Assembly (NCBI GenBank): GCA_018335035.1
Contig: JAGXKT010000001.1
Span: 1 to 64,000, forward strand
Source: Phycisphaerae bacterium
GTDB taxonomy: Bacteria > Planctomycetota > Phycisphaerae > SM23-33
Direction: 5' to 3'
DNA length: 64,000 nt
Of this stretch, positions 25,877 to 36,200 are shown in pieces. The notes under the pieces are model-generated. The model was not told the origin of the DNA and did no database searches. It worked only from the letters and a program-made list of their open reading frames with translations. Position numbers and translations under genes: made by a program. Within the stretch, counting starts at the first letter, position 1. The number at the start of each line of letters is the position of its first letter.

Positions 25877-26191
25877 AACGGTAACGTATTGAATGCCCGT
25901 CGGGCGGGTCCGCCAGAGGCGGATTACGCCGCCTGTCGGGCGGTTTGTGTATTCGGACGTGTACGAATAGGCCGGGAGTCGCAACGGTGATGCAGCGCCT
26001 GCATCAGGATTGTGCCGGTGTTTGCCGCTAGAGGCATGCTGGCTGCGTGTCGCACATGGACCGGGTTGGGACCGGGTCCGCCCGGAGCGTTCCGGGGCGG
26101 CACACCGACTCGTGCTGCAAGCATCGGTCGGTGAGCCGTCTGGCAACGTCGGCGGCACGAGGCGAAGTGGGCGCAGCGACCCACTTTTTTT
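25877..26191 (+). ncRNA. hairpin-rich untranslated RNA ahead of nusA (leader or small RNA)
   Basis: No plausible gene lies here, but the stretch between the promoter and the terminator is full of good stems. These include TCCGCC/GGCGGA (25909-25923), CCGCC/GGCGG (25929-25943), TATTCG/CGAATA (25950-25969), GATGCAG/CTGCATC with a CGC loop (25989-26005), CCGCCCGGA/TCCGGGGCGG (26078-26100) and CACCGAC/GTCGGTG with an inner TGCT/AGCA (26103-26133). A T-tract terminator closes it. I looked for RNase P, tmRNA, SRP and tRNA hallmarks and found none. It is either the nusA leader, regulated by attenuation, or a free ~315-nt RNA. Confidence 0.6.
26165..26191 (+). terminator. intrinsic terminator / attenuator before nusA
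   Basis: AAGTGGG and CCCACTT form a perfect 7-bp stem around CGCAGCGA, followed by an unbroken run so that seven T residues occur in a row (26185-26191). It is 75 nt ahead of the nusA ATG on the same strand, with no promoter visible in between. Confidence 0.8.
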
Positions 26192-26265
26192 GTGGCCTCG
26201 GACAGACAATCTGGCATACCGGCGGGCGCCTGTTGCGAGCGGCCGGCGGGCATGGTGAGAAGGCG

Positions 26266-27717
26266 ATGAATCAGGACCTGCTACGTTTGGTGGACGGTCT
26301 GGCGCGGGACAAGAACATCGACCGCGAGACCGTACTGGAGGACCTCGAGGCGGCGGTGTACTCCGCCATTCGCAAATCGCACGTCGATACTGAGGACATT
26401 ACGGTTCGCATCGATCGTCAGTCGGGCGAGATGACGGCTACGGTCGACGGTAAGACGATGAGCATTAGGGACTTGGGGCGGATTGCGGCCCAGACGGCCA
26501 AGCAGGTCATCATTCAGCGGATTCGCGAGGCCGAGCGCGACAGCATCTACGAGGAGTTCGTGGAACGTCGCGGCGAGATCGTCACGGGCGTCGTCGCCCG
26601 GCGTGAGAGCGGCGCGCTGATCGCGGAGTTGGGGCGGACGGACGCGATCCTCCCGCGAAGCGAGCAGATTCCCGGCGATTCCCACGAGAAAGGCGACCGC
26701 GTCCGCGCGATGGTGCTGGACGCGCGCGAGCAGCCCGGGCAGGTTCGCGTCGTCCTGAGTCGTTCGCACCCGGACTTCATCCGGGCGCTGTTCGAATTGG
26801 AGGTGCCCGAGGTCGCTGAGGGTGTTATCGAGCTCAAGGCGCTGGCACGCGAGGCGGGCTACCGCACGAAGGTCGCGGTCGACAGTCTGGATACGAAGGT
26901 CGACGCCGTCGGCGCATGCGTGGGCATCCGGGGCAGCCGCATCCGCAACATCGTTGACGAGCTCGGCGGCGAGAAAATCGACATCGTCCGCTGGAACGAT
27001 TCATCGAAGGTTCTGATCGCCAATGCGTTGAAACCGGCCGAGGTCGCCGAGATCGCCCTGTGCTTCGAGTTGGGGCGGGCGACGGTGGTGGTCAATGACG
27101 ATCAGTTGTCCTTGGCGATCGGCAAGCGCGGTCAGAACGTGCGCCTCGCGGCGCGCCTGACCGGTTGGGATATCGACATCCTCACGCCGGCGGAGTTCAA
27201 CCAGGCGCTGGACGTGCTGGAGAAGGCCCTGCGCGACGTCGAGGGAGTGGATTCGACAGTGGTCGACCAGGTCGTGGCGATGGGAATGGTCAGTGTTCTG
27301 GACGTCGAGGAAGTCGGTCCGGTGCCGCTGGTCAACGAACTTCAACTGGACGAACAGACCGCCCAGCGGATTGTGCTGCGCTGCGCGGAAGAGGCCAAAC
27401 GCGTCGCCGAGGAGCAGGCCAAGGCGCAGGAAGAGAAGCGCCGTTTGGCCGAACAAGAGAGCGACGAAGCGTCGGCGACGCCCGTGACGAGCGGGCAGGG
27501 CGCCACGGCGGACGAGGCATCCACCGAAACGTCGGAAACCCCGCCTGGCGAGGCGGATGCTCCGGAGCCGCCGAGCGATTCGGCACCGGCGCCCCAGACG
27601 TCCGAAGTGCCGGAGCAGCCCGAGTCGTCGCAACCGGCCGGGCCTGCAGCGTCGCAGACATCCGAGGCATCGCAGGGCGAGCCGCCGTCCGACGGCGACA
27701 AGCAGACAGCAGTGTAA
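26266..27717 (+). CDS. nusA: transcription termination/antitermination protein NusA
   Basis: A 483-aa NusA. The N-terminal RNAP-binding domain (MNQDLLRLVDGLARDKNIDRETVLEDLEAAVYSAIRK) is followed by an S1 domain (RGEIVTGVVARRESGALIAEL) and KH1/KH2 (VGACVGIRGSRIRNIVDELGGEKIDIVRW; LAIGKRGQNVRLAARLTGWDIDI). A long Pro/Ser/Glu tail after residue ~380 is probably disordered. ATG 26266 has GAGAAGG upstream and fits the family start. No rimP gene lies upstream, unlike the usual rimP-nusA-infB order. It is probably co-transcribed with infB, ylxP and rbfA. Confidence 0.95.
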   Translation: MNQDLLRLVDGLARDKNIDRETVLEDLEAAVYSAIRKSHVDTEDITVRIDRQSGEMTATVDGKTMSIRDLGRIAAQTAKQVIIQRIREAERDSIYEEFVERRGEIVTGVVARRESGALIAELGRTDAILPRSEQIPGDSHEKGDRVRAMVLDAREQPGQVRVVLSRSHPDFIRALFELEVPEVAEGVIELKALAREAGYRTKVAVDSLDTKVDAVGACVGIRGSRIRNIVDELGGEKIDIVRWNDSSKVLIANALKPAEVAEIALCFELGRATVVVNDDQLSLAIGKRGQNVRLAARLTGWDIDILTPAEFNQALDVLEKALRDVEGVDSTVVDQVVAMGMVSVLDVEEVGPVPLVNELQLDEQTAQRIVLRCAEEAKRVAEEQAKAQEEKRRLAEQESDEASATPVTSGQGATADEASTETSETPPGEADAPEPPSDSAPAPQTSEVPEQPESSQPAGPAASQTSEASQGEPPSDGDKQTAV

Positions 27718-27719
27718 CC

Positions 27720-27736
27720 GGCGCCGGTCCGGCGCC
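27720..27736 (+). other. short hairpin between nusA and infB
   Basis: GGCGCCG and CGGCGCC form a perfect 7-bp stem with a GTC loop directly after the nusA stop. No T tract follows, so it is more likely an mRNA stability or processing element than a terminator. Confidence 0.4.
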
Positions 27737-27774
27737 GTTCAAGCAGTTGCAGCGGAAGCTGCCGGGAGGCCGTT

Positions 27775-30453
27775 TTGGCGAAACGCGTATTTGAGTTGGC
27801 CCGTGAAATCGGCGTGACGAGCAAGACCGTGCTCGAGAAGTGCCGCGCCGAGGGGCTGGACATCAAGAACCACATGTCGACCGTCTCGGCCGGTCTGGAA
27901 GCGACGCTGCGCGAATGGTTCAGCGAGGCGGTTGAAGGCACCGCCGTTGAGACGAGCGAGCATGTGGATCTGGAGCGGGCGCGGAAGGAGGCGGCGCGCC
28001 AGCGTCGCCGTCGCAAGAAGCGCGCTGCCGAAGAGGCCGCTGAGAATCCGCCTGAGCCCGCCGAGGCCGAGCTGCAGCAGACGCCGGAAGCCGAGCCGGC
28101 TGCCGAACCCTCCGAGCCGCCCGCCGGTGAGCCGGAGTCGCCAGTCGAAGCCGCCGTCGCCGAAGCGCCCGAAGCGCCCGAAGCGCCGCCCGATGAAGAC
28201 GAAGTGACCAGCGAGGCCGAATCGGCCGAGGTCGAATCCGACGAGCGCCCGGTCGAAGCCCCGCCGGCCGAGGAAGGCGAGCAGCCGGAAGAAGAACCGG
28301 AAGCCAATGAGTCGGTCATGCCCGCCGGGCCGAAAGTCGTGCCCAAGCCCGCGACATTGCAGGGCCCGCGCGTGGTTCGGATGGAGCGCCCGGAATCGAC
28401 GCCTGCGCCGCGGCGCCGCACGCCTCCGCCGCGCGGCCCGCGCGTCGTGCCGTCTGGGGAGCCGGATCGCACGCGGCGCGGCCGCGAGGACGACCAGCGG
28501 CGCAAACGTAAGCGTCGCAGCCCGCGCCGGCGCAGCGGCGGACGCAGCGCCGACAGCGGGGAGAAGCTCAAGGAATGGCGCAATCAGGATCTGATGGAGC
28601 GCCAGGAGCGCCTGGCGGCCGCCAGCGGAGGCCTACGGCGCCACCGAACTCGTGTCGGCAACAAGGGCGGAAGCGGCGGACCTGCCGTCCAGGCCGGAAC
28701 AGTCGAAATCGAAGAGCCGATTACGGTCAAAAGTTTGTCAGCCGCGACGGGGCTCAAGGCCGGGCTTATCATCAAGAAACTGATGGCCGAAGGGATCATG
28801 GCGACGGTCAACCAAGGCGTGGATCGTGCTCTGGCCGAGAGCGTCGCCGCCGAATACGACATCGAGTTGGTCGTCAAGGAGGCCAAGACGGCCGAGCAGG
28901 AGTTGATGGAGCGCATCGACCGGCGCGAGAAGGGCGCCACCGAGGCGCGGCCGCCGGTCGTGACGTTCCTGGGCCACGTGGACCACGGCAAGACCTCGCT
29001 GCTGGATTACATCCGCAAGACGGGTGTCGCCGGGGGCGAGGCCGGGGGTATCACCCAGCACATCGGCGCTTCGCGCTACGAGTTGGAAGGCGGGCGCCGT
29101 GTGGTGTTTCTGGACACGCCGGGCCATGAGGCCTTCACGGCGATGCGGGCCCGCGGCGCAAACATGACCGACGTGGTGGTGCTGGTCGTGGCCGCCGATG
29201 ACGGGGTCATGCCGCAGACGATCGAGGCGATCAGTCATGCGAAGGCGGCCCAGGTGCCGATCGTTGTGGCGTTGAACAAGATCGACGTTCCCAACGCCAA
29301 CCCCCAGCGGGCGCTGGCGCAGCTTGCCGAGCAAGGGCTCCAACCGCGCGAGTGGGGCGGCGATACCGAGGTGATCCAGACGAGCGCCGAGACCGGGGCG
29401 GGCATCGACACGCTCGTCGAGACGCTCTCGCTGGAAGCGGAGTTGTTGGAGCTTGCTGCCGAGACTGGCGCTCCGGCCGGCGGGTTTGTCATCGAGGCGG
29501 AGGTCGATCCCGGCCGTGGCGTACTGGCCCGGCTGCTGGTGCGCAACGGCACCCTGCGCACGGGCGACGTATTGCTGGCCGGAGGCGGCTACGGGCGCGT
29601 GCGGCAAATGATCGACGACCGCGGCAAGCAGGTCGAGGAGGCGGGCCCCTCGACGGCGGTGGAGGTTGCCGGGCTGGACGAGGTCCCCGATGCGGGCGAT
29701 CGATTCTATGCGGTTGCATCCCAAGACGAGGCCCGCGCCGTCGCAGAGGACCGCCGCCAGCGCAGCAGGGCCGAATCCCTGGCAGCCAACCGGGTCAGCG
29801 TCGAGTCGCTTCTGGCGCAGATGGGCGGCGAGGAGACGCAGGAACTGAAGCTCGTCGTCAAGGCGGACGTTCAGGGCTCGGTCGAGGCGCTTGTCGCTTC
29901 GCTGGAGAAGCTGGCGACCGACGAGGCGCCCTTGAGCGTGCTCCATGCGGGCGTCGGCGGCGTGACCACGGGCGATGTGACGCTGGCCGAAGCGTCCGGC
30001 GCGCTGATTATCGCGTTCAGCGTTGTCGCCGGCGCCCCGGCGCGGCAGTTGGCCGATGAGAAGGATGTGGACATCCGCCAGTACCGGGTGATCTACGATG
30101 TAATCGAGGATGTGCGGCGGGCCCTGGCTGAGGGGTTGGCGCCGGAGATTCGCACCGAGACCCTGGGCCGGGCCGAGGTCCGAGAGGTGTTCAAGGTCTC
30201 GCGCGTGGGCACGGTGGCCGGCTGCTTCGTCCACGACGGCGTGGCGGCGCGCAACGCGAAGGTGCGCGTGACGCGGAACGACGTTATCGTCGTCGACGAG
30301 CGGGACGTGGCGTCTCTCAAGCGTTTCAAGGACGATGCCCGCGAAGTCCGCGCGGGCATGGAATGCGGCGTCCGGATCGCGGGCTTCGACGACGTCAAAG
30401 AAGGCGACATGCTGGAGTTCTACCGGCAGGTCGAAGTCGCCCGGACGCTGTAA
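27775..30453 (+). CDS. infB: translation initiation factor IF-2
   Basis: An 892-aa IF-2, the GTPase that places initiator tRNA on the 30S subunit. The start is TTG, supported by GGGAGG upstream and by the conserved IF2_N beginning [23 protein letters not shown] Pro/Glu/Ala-rich and then Arg-rich linker (about 60-300) precedes the second IF2_N-like module and the G domain: [41 protein letters not shown]. Domains II-IV follow, ending in [18 protein letters not shown]. The long linker is typical of high-GC bacteria. Confidence 0.96.
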   Translation: MAKRVFELAREIGVTSKTVLEKCRAEGLDIKNHMSTVSAGLEATLREWFSEAVEGTAVETSEHVDLERARKEAARQRRRRKKRAAEEAAENPPEPAEAELQQTPEAEPAAEPSEPPAGEPESPVEAAVAEAPEAPEAPPDEDEVTSEAESAEVESDERPVEAPPAEEGEQPEEEPEANESVMPAGPKVVPKPATLQGPRVVRMERPESTPAPRRRTPPPRGPRVVPSGEPDRTRRGREDDQRRKRKRRSPRRRSGGRSADSGEKLKEWRNQDLMERQERLAAASGGLRRHRTRVGNKGGSGGPAVQAGTVEIEEPITVKSLSAATGLKAGLIIKKLMAEGIMATVNQGVDRALAESVAAEYDIELVVKEAKTAEQELMERIDRREKGATEARPPVVTFLGHVDHGKTSLLDYIRKTGVAGGEAGGITQHIGASRYELEGGRRVVFLDTPGHEAFTAMRARGANMTDVVVLVVAADDGVMPQTIEAISHAKAAQVPIVVALNKIDVPNANPQRALAQLAEQGLQPREWGGDTEVIQTSAETGAGIDTLVETLSLEAELLELAAETGAPAGGFVIEAEVDPGRGVLARLLVRNGTLRTGDVLLAGGGYGRVRQMIDDRGKQVEEAGPSTAVEVAGLDEVPDAGDRFYAVASQDEARAVAEDRRQRSRAESLAANRVSVESLLAQMGGEETQELKLVVKADVQGSVEALVASLEKLATDEAPLSVLHAGVGGVTTGDVTLAEASGALIIAFSVVAGAPARQLADEKDVDIRQYRVIYDVIEDVRRALAEGLAPEIRTETLGRAEVREVFKVSRVGTVAGCFVHDGVAARNAKVRVTRNDVIVVDERDVASLKRFKDDAREVRAGMECGVRIAGFDDVKEGDMLEFYRQVEVARTL

Positions 30454-30504
30454 CGAGACGACACCGCAGCGCGTGGCTGTGTGACGTGACCCGCCTGACG
30501 GGCG

Positions 30505-30520
30505 GGGCGGCTTGCCGCCC
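30505..30520 (+). other. hairpin between infB and ylxP
   Basis: GGGCGG and CCGCCC enclose CTTG. An alternative stem CCGCC/GGCGG at 30491-30505 shares one arm, so the two structures exclude each other. No T tract. Confidence 0.3.
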
Positions 30521-30542
30521 GGACGGGCGCAAGGACGCGACA

Positions 30543-30830
30543 ATGGCGACCATAGCAGGGCTGGTTCACCTGCGACTGCACGTGCACCAGGCCAACAGTC
30601 TGAAGGACAAGCGGCGAATCGTCAAAAGCTTCAAGACGCGCCTGTCCAACGCCTTCAACGTCAGCGTCGCCGAAGTGGACGGACTGGACAGCCACCGCAC
30701 CGTGGTTCTGGCCGTGGCCATGGTGGGAAACGACAAACGCTACGTGGAGGGTTCCCTCCAGCGAATCGTCAATGTAGCGGCCGACGAGCGCGATATGGTC
30801 CTGGCGGACCACGAGATCGCGTGGCTGTGA
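30543..30830 (+). CDS. ylxP: DUF503 protein (YlxP-like)
   Basis: A 95-aa member of the DUF503 family, which is often found beside rbfA in the nusA-infB operon. The typical start is MATIAGLVHLRLHVHQANSLKDKRRIVKS, with a beta-alpha-beta fold and VSVAEVDGLDSHRTVVLAVAMVG. The family is thought to assist translation or ribosome maturation, but the molecular role is not settled. ATG 30543 gives the family length; the upstream extension in the track is rejected. It is eight bases ahead of rbfA. Confidence 0.88.
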   Translation: MATIAGLVHLRLHVHQANSLKDKRRIVKSFKTRLSNAFNVSVAEVDGLDSHRTVVLAVAMVGNDKRYVEGSLQRIVNVAADERDMVLADHEIAWL

Positions 30831-30838
30831 TTGCAGCG

Positions 30839-31246
30839 ATGAGCCGACGCACGGAACGCCTCAACAGTTTGATCCGTCAGGTGATCGGGGAGTTGATGCT
30901 CTCGAAGCTGTCGGATCCGCGGATCGACCCGGCACGAACTGCCGTGACACGCGTCGAGGTGCCGGAAGACCTGCTGACCGCCAAGGTGTACGTGTCCGTC
31001 ATGGGCAGCGAGAGCGAGCAGCGAACGACGATCCGCGCTTTGCGGCACGCGGCCGGGCATATTCAGGAACTAATGCGGCGACAGGTTCGGCTGCGGCATA
31101 CGCCGGTGCTCCGGTTCGAGCCGGACGAGCAATACAAGAAGACACTCGAGACGCTGGCGAAGATCGACGAGGCAATGAAAGACGTTCGACGCAGGCAGCC
31201 GCACGACGCCGACGACGAACCGCCGCAAGGTGGACGGGACGGGTGA
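30839..31246 (+). CDS. rbfA: ribosome-binding factor A
   Basis: A 135-aa RbfA, needed for late maturation of the 16S rRNA 5' end, particularly in the cold. The KH-like fold shows LNSLIRQVIGELMLSKLSDPRI, TRVEVPEDLLTAKVYVSVMG and VRLRHTPVLRFEPDEQYK. ATG 30839 is the family start. The C-terminal 20 residues are charged. Its TGA stop shares one base with the ATG of the next gene (TGATG), so translation is coupled to the H1-tailed protein. Confidence 0.93.
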   Translation: MSRRTERLNSLIRQVIGELMLSKLSDPRIDPARTAVTRVEVPEDLLTAKVYVSVMGSESEQRTTIRALRHAAGHIQELMRRQVRLRHTPVLRFEPDEQYKKTLETLAKIDEAMKDVRRRQPHDADDEPPQGGRDG

Positions 31247-32295
31247 TGAAGAACGCTACGGCATATCGCAAGAAGCTCAAATCGCTTTTGAAGCCCTTGC
31301 CGAAGGACGCGGGCCTTCCGGCTGCGGATGAACGCGAAGAGCCCATCCGGGTGTTCGTTCGAGCGGTCCTGGAGGCCGATGCGGCGGACAAACACGCGAA
31401 TAAGGCCGTGGTCGCGCTCGAAGAGGAGTTCGTGGACTACAACGATATGCGCGTCGCGCTGCCCCGAGAGCTGATCGAGTGTATCGGGAAGGACTACCCC
31501 GACGCGCGGGCCAGGGCCGAGCACATTCATGCCGTGTTGACCAACATCTTCCAACGGTTCAATCTCGTCTCATTGGATGCGGTGGCCGATCTGCCCAAAA
31601 CGGAACTGCGACGCCGCCTTCGGGAACTTGGCATGACGCCATATGAAGAGGGCGTCGTCTCCGCGTTGTCGTTCGGCATGGCGACGATACCGACCGACGA
31701 AACGCTCGCCGAATGCCTTGCGATGGACGGCTACGTCGAAGCGGGCAGTGACAGCGACGAGGTGCAGAAGTTCCTGGAGAGGAGCGTAGCCGCCAAGAAC
31801 ATGCCGGGCGCCCATCAAGTGCTCCGTGGCTACGTGCGCAAGCGTGCCAAGCCCCTCGCTCAGAAGCGCAAAAGAGAAGCCGAAGCCGCCCGCGCCGAGG
31901 CCGAGCGCCAAGCTGCTGAGGCCGAAGAAGCTCGCAAGGAGGCGGAAGCGAAAGAGGCCAAGAAGGCCAAGAAGACGAAGAAGGCGAAGAAGACAAAGAG
32001 GGCCAAGAAGGCGAAGAAAGCTACGAAGGCGAAGAAGGCCGCGAAGCGGACGAAAAAGACCGCCAAGCGCAGAACCAGAACCGGTGCGAAGACGTCCAAG
32101 AAGACGGCGCGAAAGACATCGAAAAGAGCATCCGTCGCCACGCACAAGCGCACGAAGGGCGGGAGAAGGTCGTCGAAAAAGGCGAAGAAGAAGGCGACGA
32201 AGAGGGCATCGAAGAAGTCCTCCTCGAAGTCGTCGCGACGTGCGAAGTCTCGCGGGGGCAAGAAGACAGGCGGCAAGGGCGGCCGAAAGAGCTAG
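31246..32295 (+). CDS. endonuclease III-like (HhH-GPD fold) domain with histone H1-like lysine tail
   Basis: A 349-aa protein in two parts. Residues 1 to about 200 look like the helical endonuclease III fold (VVALEEEFVDYNDMRVALP, RAEHIHAVLTNIFQRFNLVSLDAVADL, EEGVVSALSFGMATIPTDETLAECL). However, I see no helix-hairpin-helix LPGVG motif, no catalytic Lys/Asp and no 4Fe-4S cysteine set, so it is probably not an active glycosylase. After an Ala/Glu/Lys coiled-coil stretch (200-240) comes a ~110-residue tail almost entirely of K, R, A, S and T (KKAKKTKKAKK repeats), as in bacterial H1-like proteins. It overlaps rbfA by one base. Likely a DNA- or RNA-binding chromatin-type protein. Confidence 0.7.
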   Translation: MKNATAYRKKLKSLLKPLPKDAGLPAADEREEPIRVFVRAVLEADAADKHANKAVVALEEEFVDYNDMRVALPRELIECIGKDYPDARARAEHIHAVLTNIFQRFNLVSLDAVADLPKTELRRRLRELGMTPYEEGVVSALSFGMATIPTDETLAECLAMDGYVEAGSDSDEVQKFLERSVAAKNMPGAHQVLRGYVRKRAKPLAQKRKREAEAARAEAERQAAEAEEARKEAEAKEAKKAKKTKKAKKTKRAKKAKKATKAKKAAKRTKKTAKRRTRTGAKTSKKTARKTSKRASVATHKRTKGGRRSSKKAKKKATKRASKKSSSKSSRRAKSRGGKKTGGKGGRKS

Positions 32296-32353
32296 TCCGG
32301 TCGGCGGTGCGCTTTCGGGCGGACCGACGGCGCCGGTGAGATAAGGAAGCTTC

Positions 32354-33250
32354 ATGGTTCACAAATCGCGAGAAGACAAACTGGTTCTCGGCATTCCCAA
32401 GGGCTCGTTGCAGGAAGCCACGGTCGACCTTTTTGATCGTGCGGGCTATCGCATTACGGTGTCGTCTCGCAGCTATTACCCGACGATCGATGACGACGAG
32501 ATCGACGCGATCATCCTGCGCCCGCAGGAGATGAGCCGCTTCGTCGAGGCCGGCACGATCGATGTGGGCCTGACCGGTCACGACTGGATCTGCGAGAACG
32601 ACTCGGACGTGGCCGAGGTCGCCGAGTTGGTATACGCCAAGCAGCGGCTGGCGCCCGTGCGGTGGGTGCTGGCCGTTCCGGAAGACAGCCCCGTCCGCGA
32701 CCCGTCGGACCTGGCCGGCGGAATGGTCTCGACGGAACTGGTCAACGTGACCCGCCAGTATTTCGCCGACAAGGGCGTCGACGTGGAAGTGGAGTTCAGC
32801 CACGGCGCGACGGAGGTCAAGGCGAACCTGGGCGAACTCTATGACGCGATCGTGGACGTGACGGAGACGGGCAGTTCGCTGCGCGCCAACCGCCTGCGCG
32901 TCGTAGATACCGTCCTGGCGTCCTCGACCCGCCTGGTCGCCAACCGCGACGCGATGCAGAATGATTGGAAACGCGGCAAGATCGAGAACATCGCCCTGTT
33001 GCTGACGGCCGCCATTCAGGCGAGGGAAAAGGTCGGGCTCAAGCTCAACGTCCCCCGCGCGAAGCTTGACGAGGTGGCCGACGTACTGCCGGCCGAGAAG
33101 AGCCCGACCGTCTCCGACCTCGCCGACCGCGACTGGGTGGCTGTGGAGGTCATTCTCGATGAGGCCGTCGAACGCGAGTTGATCCCGCAGCTCAAACGCG
33201 CCGGGGCGACGGGCATCATTACCTATCCGCTCAACAAGGTCATTCCCTGA
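32354..33250 (+). CDS. hisG: ATP phosphoribosyltransferase
   Basis: A 298-aa HisG of the long form, the first enzyme of histidine synthesis. The catalytic part has LVLGIPKGSLQEATVDLF, YYPTIDDDEIDAIILRPQEM, AGTIDVGLTGHDWI and DAIVDVTETGSSLRANRLRVV (the PRPP-binding region). The last ~75 residues form the ACT-like regulatory domain that binds histidine, ending TGIITYPLNKVIP. AAGGAAG precedes the ATG. No other his genes are adjacent. Confidence 0.94.
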   Translation: MVHKSREDKLVLGIPKGSLQEATVDLFDRAGYRITVSSRSYYPTIDDDEIDAIILRPQEMSRFVEAGTIDVGLTGHDWICENDSDVAEVAELVYAKQRLAPVRWVLAVPEDSPVRDPSDLAGGMVSTELVNVTRQYFADKGVDVEVEFSHGATEVKANLGELYDAIVDVTETGSSLRANRLRVVDTVLASSTRLVANRDAMQNDWKRGKIENIALLLTAAIQAREKVGLKLNVPRAKLDEVADVLPAEKSPTVSDLADRDWVAVEVILDEAVERELIPQLKRAGATGIITYPLNKVIP

Positions 33251-33275
33251 GGTCGGCGCATTGGAGACGAGGCCC

Positions 33276-36200
33276 ATGGCAGCGCCGCGACGGCAGAGAG
33301 GTGCTTCGACGGAGCCGACCGCACGCCACACACGGCGCTGCGCCACCGGGGCGCTCGTGCTGACGGCGGCGCTGTGCTGCACCTTGTGCGGTTCGTGCGC
33401 GCCGCCGGGCACGCCGAGCGGCCCATCGGCCACGACGCGGCCGGCGAGCCGACCGGCGACGCAACCGGCGCCACTTCCGCCTGAGGCGCGTGTGGCGCTT
33501 GCAGATCTGACGCCGGACATCGCCGCCCCCGTGCGGGCACCGGCCGATGTCGAGCTTCCCGAGCGTGCGAGCGAACTGACGCAGCGGGGAGAGAAGCTGC
33601 TGGCTGAGGGCGATTACGACGCCGCCCGGCGTGTGCTGGAGCGCGCCGTCGGCTTCGCGCCGGATCACCCCCGCATCCGCCACGCGCTGGGGTTGGCCTA
33701 CGCCGGCCTGGACAACGCCGGAAAAGCCGCTGCCAATCTGCGGCGCAGCACGTCCGCGGCGCCGGACGACCTGCCAGGGCAGGTCATCCTCGGCTGGGCG
33801 GCGCTGTCGGAGGACAAGACCGATGAGGCGCTACGGCACTTTCGCACGGCCCGCAAATGCTCAGGGTTCGAGCCCGGAAACCCGTGGGCGGCCGAGGCGC
33901 TGTTGGGACTGACGCACGCCCTGGCCGAGACGGGTCGCTGGCAGGCGGCACTGGATGCTGCCGCAACGCTGAACGTGTGGATCGACCAGCACGGACGAGC
34001 GTATATCGACCGCGAGCGACTTGAATCGCTGGTGCTCGCCCCAGCTCAGTTGATGCGTCTGCGCGGCGGCTTGCTGTTGCGCCTGCGCCGATACGAGGAG
34101 GCGGCGGAGGTGTTGGAGCGGGCCTTCGGGCGGGATCGTCTGGACGAGCGAACGCAACGCATGCTGACGGCGGCGCTTGTGAAGATGGAGGCCTACGAGC
34201 GGGCTGAGGCGCTGTTGAGCGAGCTGGCCTCGGAACCGGCCCAGCGCGGGCAGGTCGCCGCGCTGACGGCACAGGTCTGTCGCGCCGCCGGGGATGCCGC
34301 CGTTGCCCGGCGCATCTGGCAAGCATACCGGCGTGCCAACCCCACCAAGCTGGATGCATCTTTGGCTGCGGCGCTGGCCGAAACGGCCGTGGAGGTCGGC
34401 GGGCACGGCGAGGCGATGGCGATTCTGCGCGGCGTGGCCGAGGAAATGCCCGCCAGCGCGCGCATCGCGCAATCCTTGGCGCGGCTGTACGCCGAGAAAG
34501 GCGAGATCAAACGGGGGCTGGAGGTGCTGGTCGCGGCGCTGGCCGGCGGTGCCGAGAACGCCGATCGCATCGCCCAGGCGGCTCGCGAGGTGGCGGTGCA
34601 CGCCCGTAGCGGGCTGCCGCGACGGCTGATCGATTGGGCTGCGGCCGACGAGCGGGCACCGGCCGCGGCATACTACATCGCCGGCGTAGTCGCCTGGCAG
34701 GCGGGCAAGCCCTACCTTGCGGCAACGACGTTCGACAAAGCCGCGGCGGCACAGGCGGACTTCCTGCCGGCATACGAGGCCTGGGTGGACGTGCTGCTGG
34801 CGACGGAGCGGTACGACCAGACGCGCACCGTGCTGAAGCGCCTGCGCGACGCCCTCGGTGACGAAGCGGTCTTCACGCATTTTCTGGAAGGCAAGGCCCT
34901 GCTGGCGTCGCGCAAGTGCCGATCTGCCGAGGCCGCGCTGAATCGCGCGCTTCAGATCAACGCCCGCCATACGCCGTCTTTGCTTCTGCTGGCGTGGGCG
35001 ATGGAGCGACAGGGGCGCAGCGACGAGGCCAGCGGCCGCCTGATGCAGGAGCTGCGCCAGCGTCCGGAGGACGCGGCGCTCATGCGAGGACTGTTCAGGC
35101 GGCTTCTGGAGCGAGGCGGCACAGACAGCGCGCTGAAGCTGCTCAGCGTATTGCGGAAGTCGAGTGCGCCTCAAGCAGTCGTCGCCGAGATGACGGCCGC
35201 GGTGTATTTGCGTCGTGGCGCCATCGAGCAGGCGGTCGAGGCCATTGAGCACTTTGCCGCCGCCGGCGGCGATGCGCGCGATCAGGCCGTGCTCGAACTG
35301 TGGGCGAGAGCCAACCCGACGCATTGGTTGGTTGCCAAGGACGAGTGGGTGCTGCTGCGGCGTGGTCTCGGCGAGTTGCTGGACGCAAGGCCTGCCGATC
35401 GGCGGGGGGGGCGCCTGTTGACCACGTTGCTGTTGCTCGGGGGACAGTTCGAGCAGGCCGCCGACGTTATGGAGCGGCTTCACCGCCGCTGCCCGGAAGA
35501 CCTGTACATCGAGCGGCGATACGTCACGGCGCTGGCGGCAGCCGAGCGATATGAGCAGGTGGTGCGCCATGCCGAGGGTTTGCTTTCCGAAAACGCGCAA
35601 AACATGTGGGCGCTGGAGCAGGCACTGGGGGCCCTGGACGAACTGAAGCGCACCGACCGCGCCGTTGCGTTGGTCCGCAGTGTGATCGAGCGAGCCGACA
35701 GCGAGGCAGTGCGCAACGAGTGCCGAATGCGCCTGTTGGGCGTTTATGAACAGGCCGAGCGTCCCCAAGAGGCCCTGGAGGCCGTTGAGGAGTGGTTGCC
35801 AACGGCTACGCAGAATCTTGGCCGCGCGCTGCGCGCGATGCGGCTCGTTCTGCTGGTCGAGGCGGGGCGATACGACGATGCACAGGCCGCCGCCGACGAC
35901 TGGCAGAAGACGGGCAGGAGCGACGGGCGAGTGGCGTGGCACATCCTCGCCGATGCGCTCATTGAGGCCGAGCAGTACGACCGCGCCGTCGCGCTGCTGC
36001 GCGAGCGGATCGAGAAGACGGACCGCGAGGAGGACAAGGACGTACTCTCGCAGAAGTTGCTGCTGGCGCTGGGGGCGGCGGGGCATTTCAACGAGGCCGA
36101 CGCCCTCGCCGAAACGTGGTTCACCGACCAACGGTACGCCCGCCAGCCGCGTGAGCTTCTGGTGGCGGCGTACGTCCAGGGGGACAAGCCCGACGAGGCG

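Noticed and set aside
25877-26191. The nusA-upstream RNA as RNase P, tmRNA, SRP RNA or tRNA
   Set aside because: The conserved sequences of these RNAs (for example GAAAGTCC/ACAGAA for RNase P, GGTCAGGTCCGG for SRP, a GGTTC-type T arm for tRNA) are absent.
26047-26265. N-terminal extension of nusA in the ORF track
   Set aside because: It runs through the terminator and hairpins; the family start and ribosome-binding site are at 26266.
31900-32290. Lys-rich AAG-repeat stretch as an assembly or low-complexity artefact
   Set aside because: The frame is open and continuous to a normal stop with varied codons, and such tails are known in bacterial H1-like proteins.
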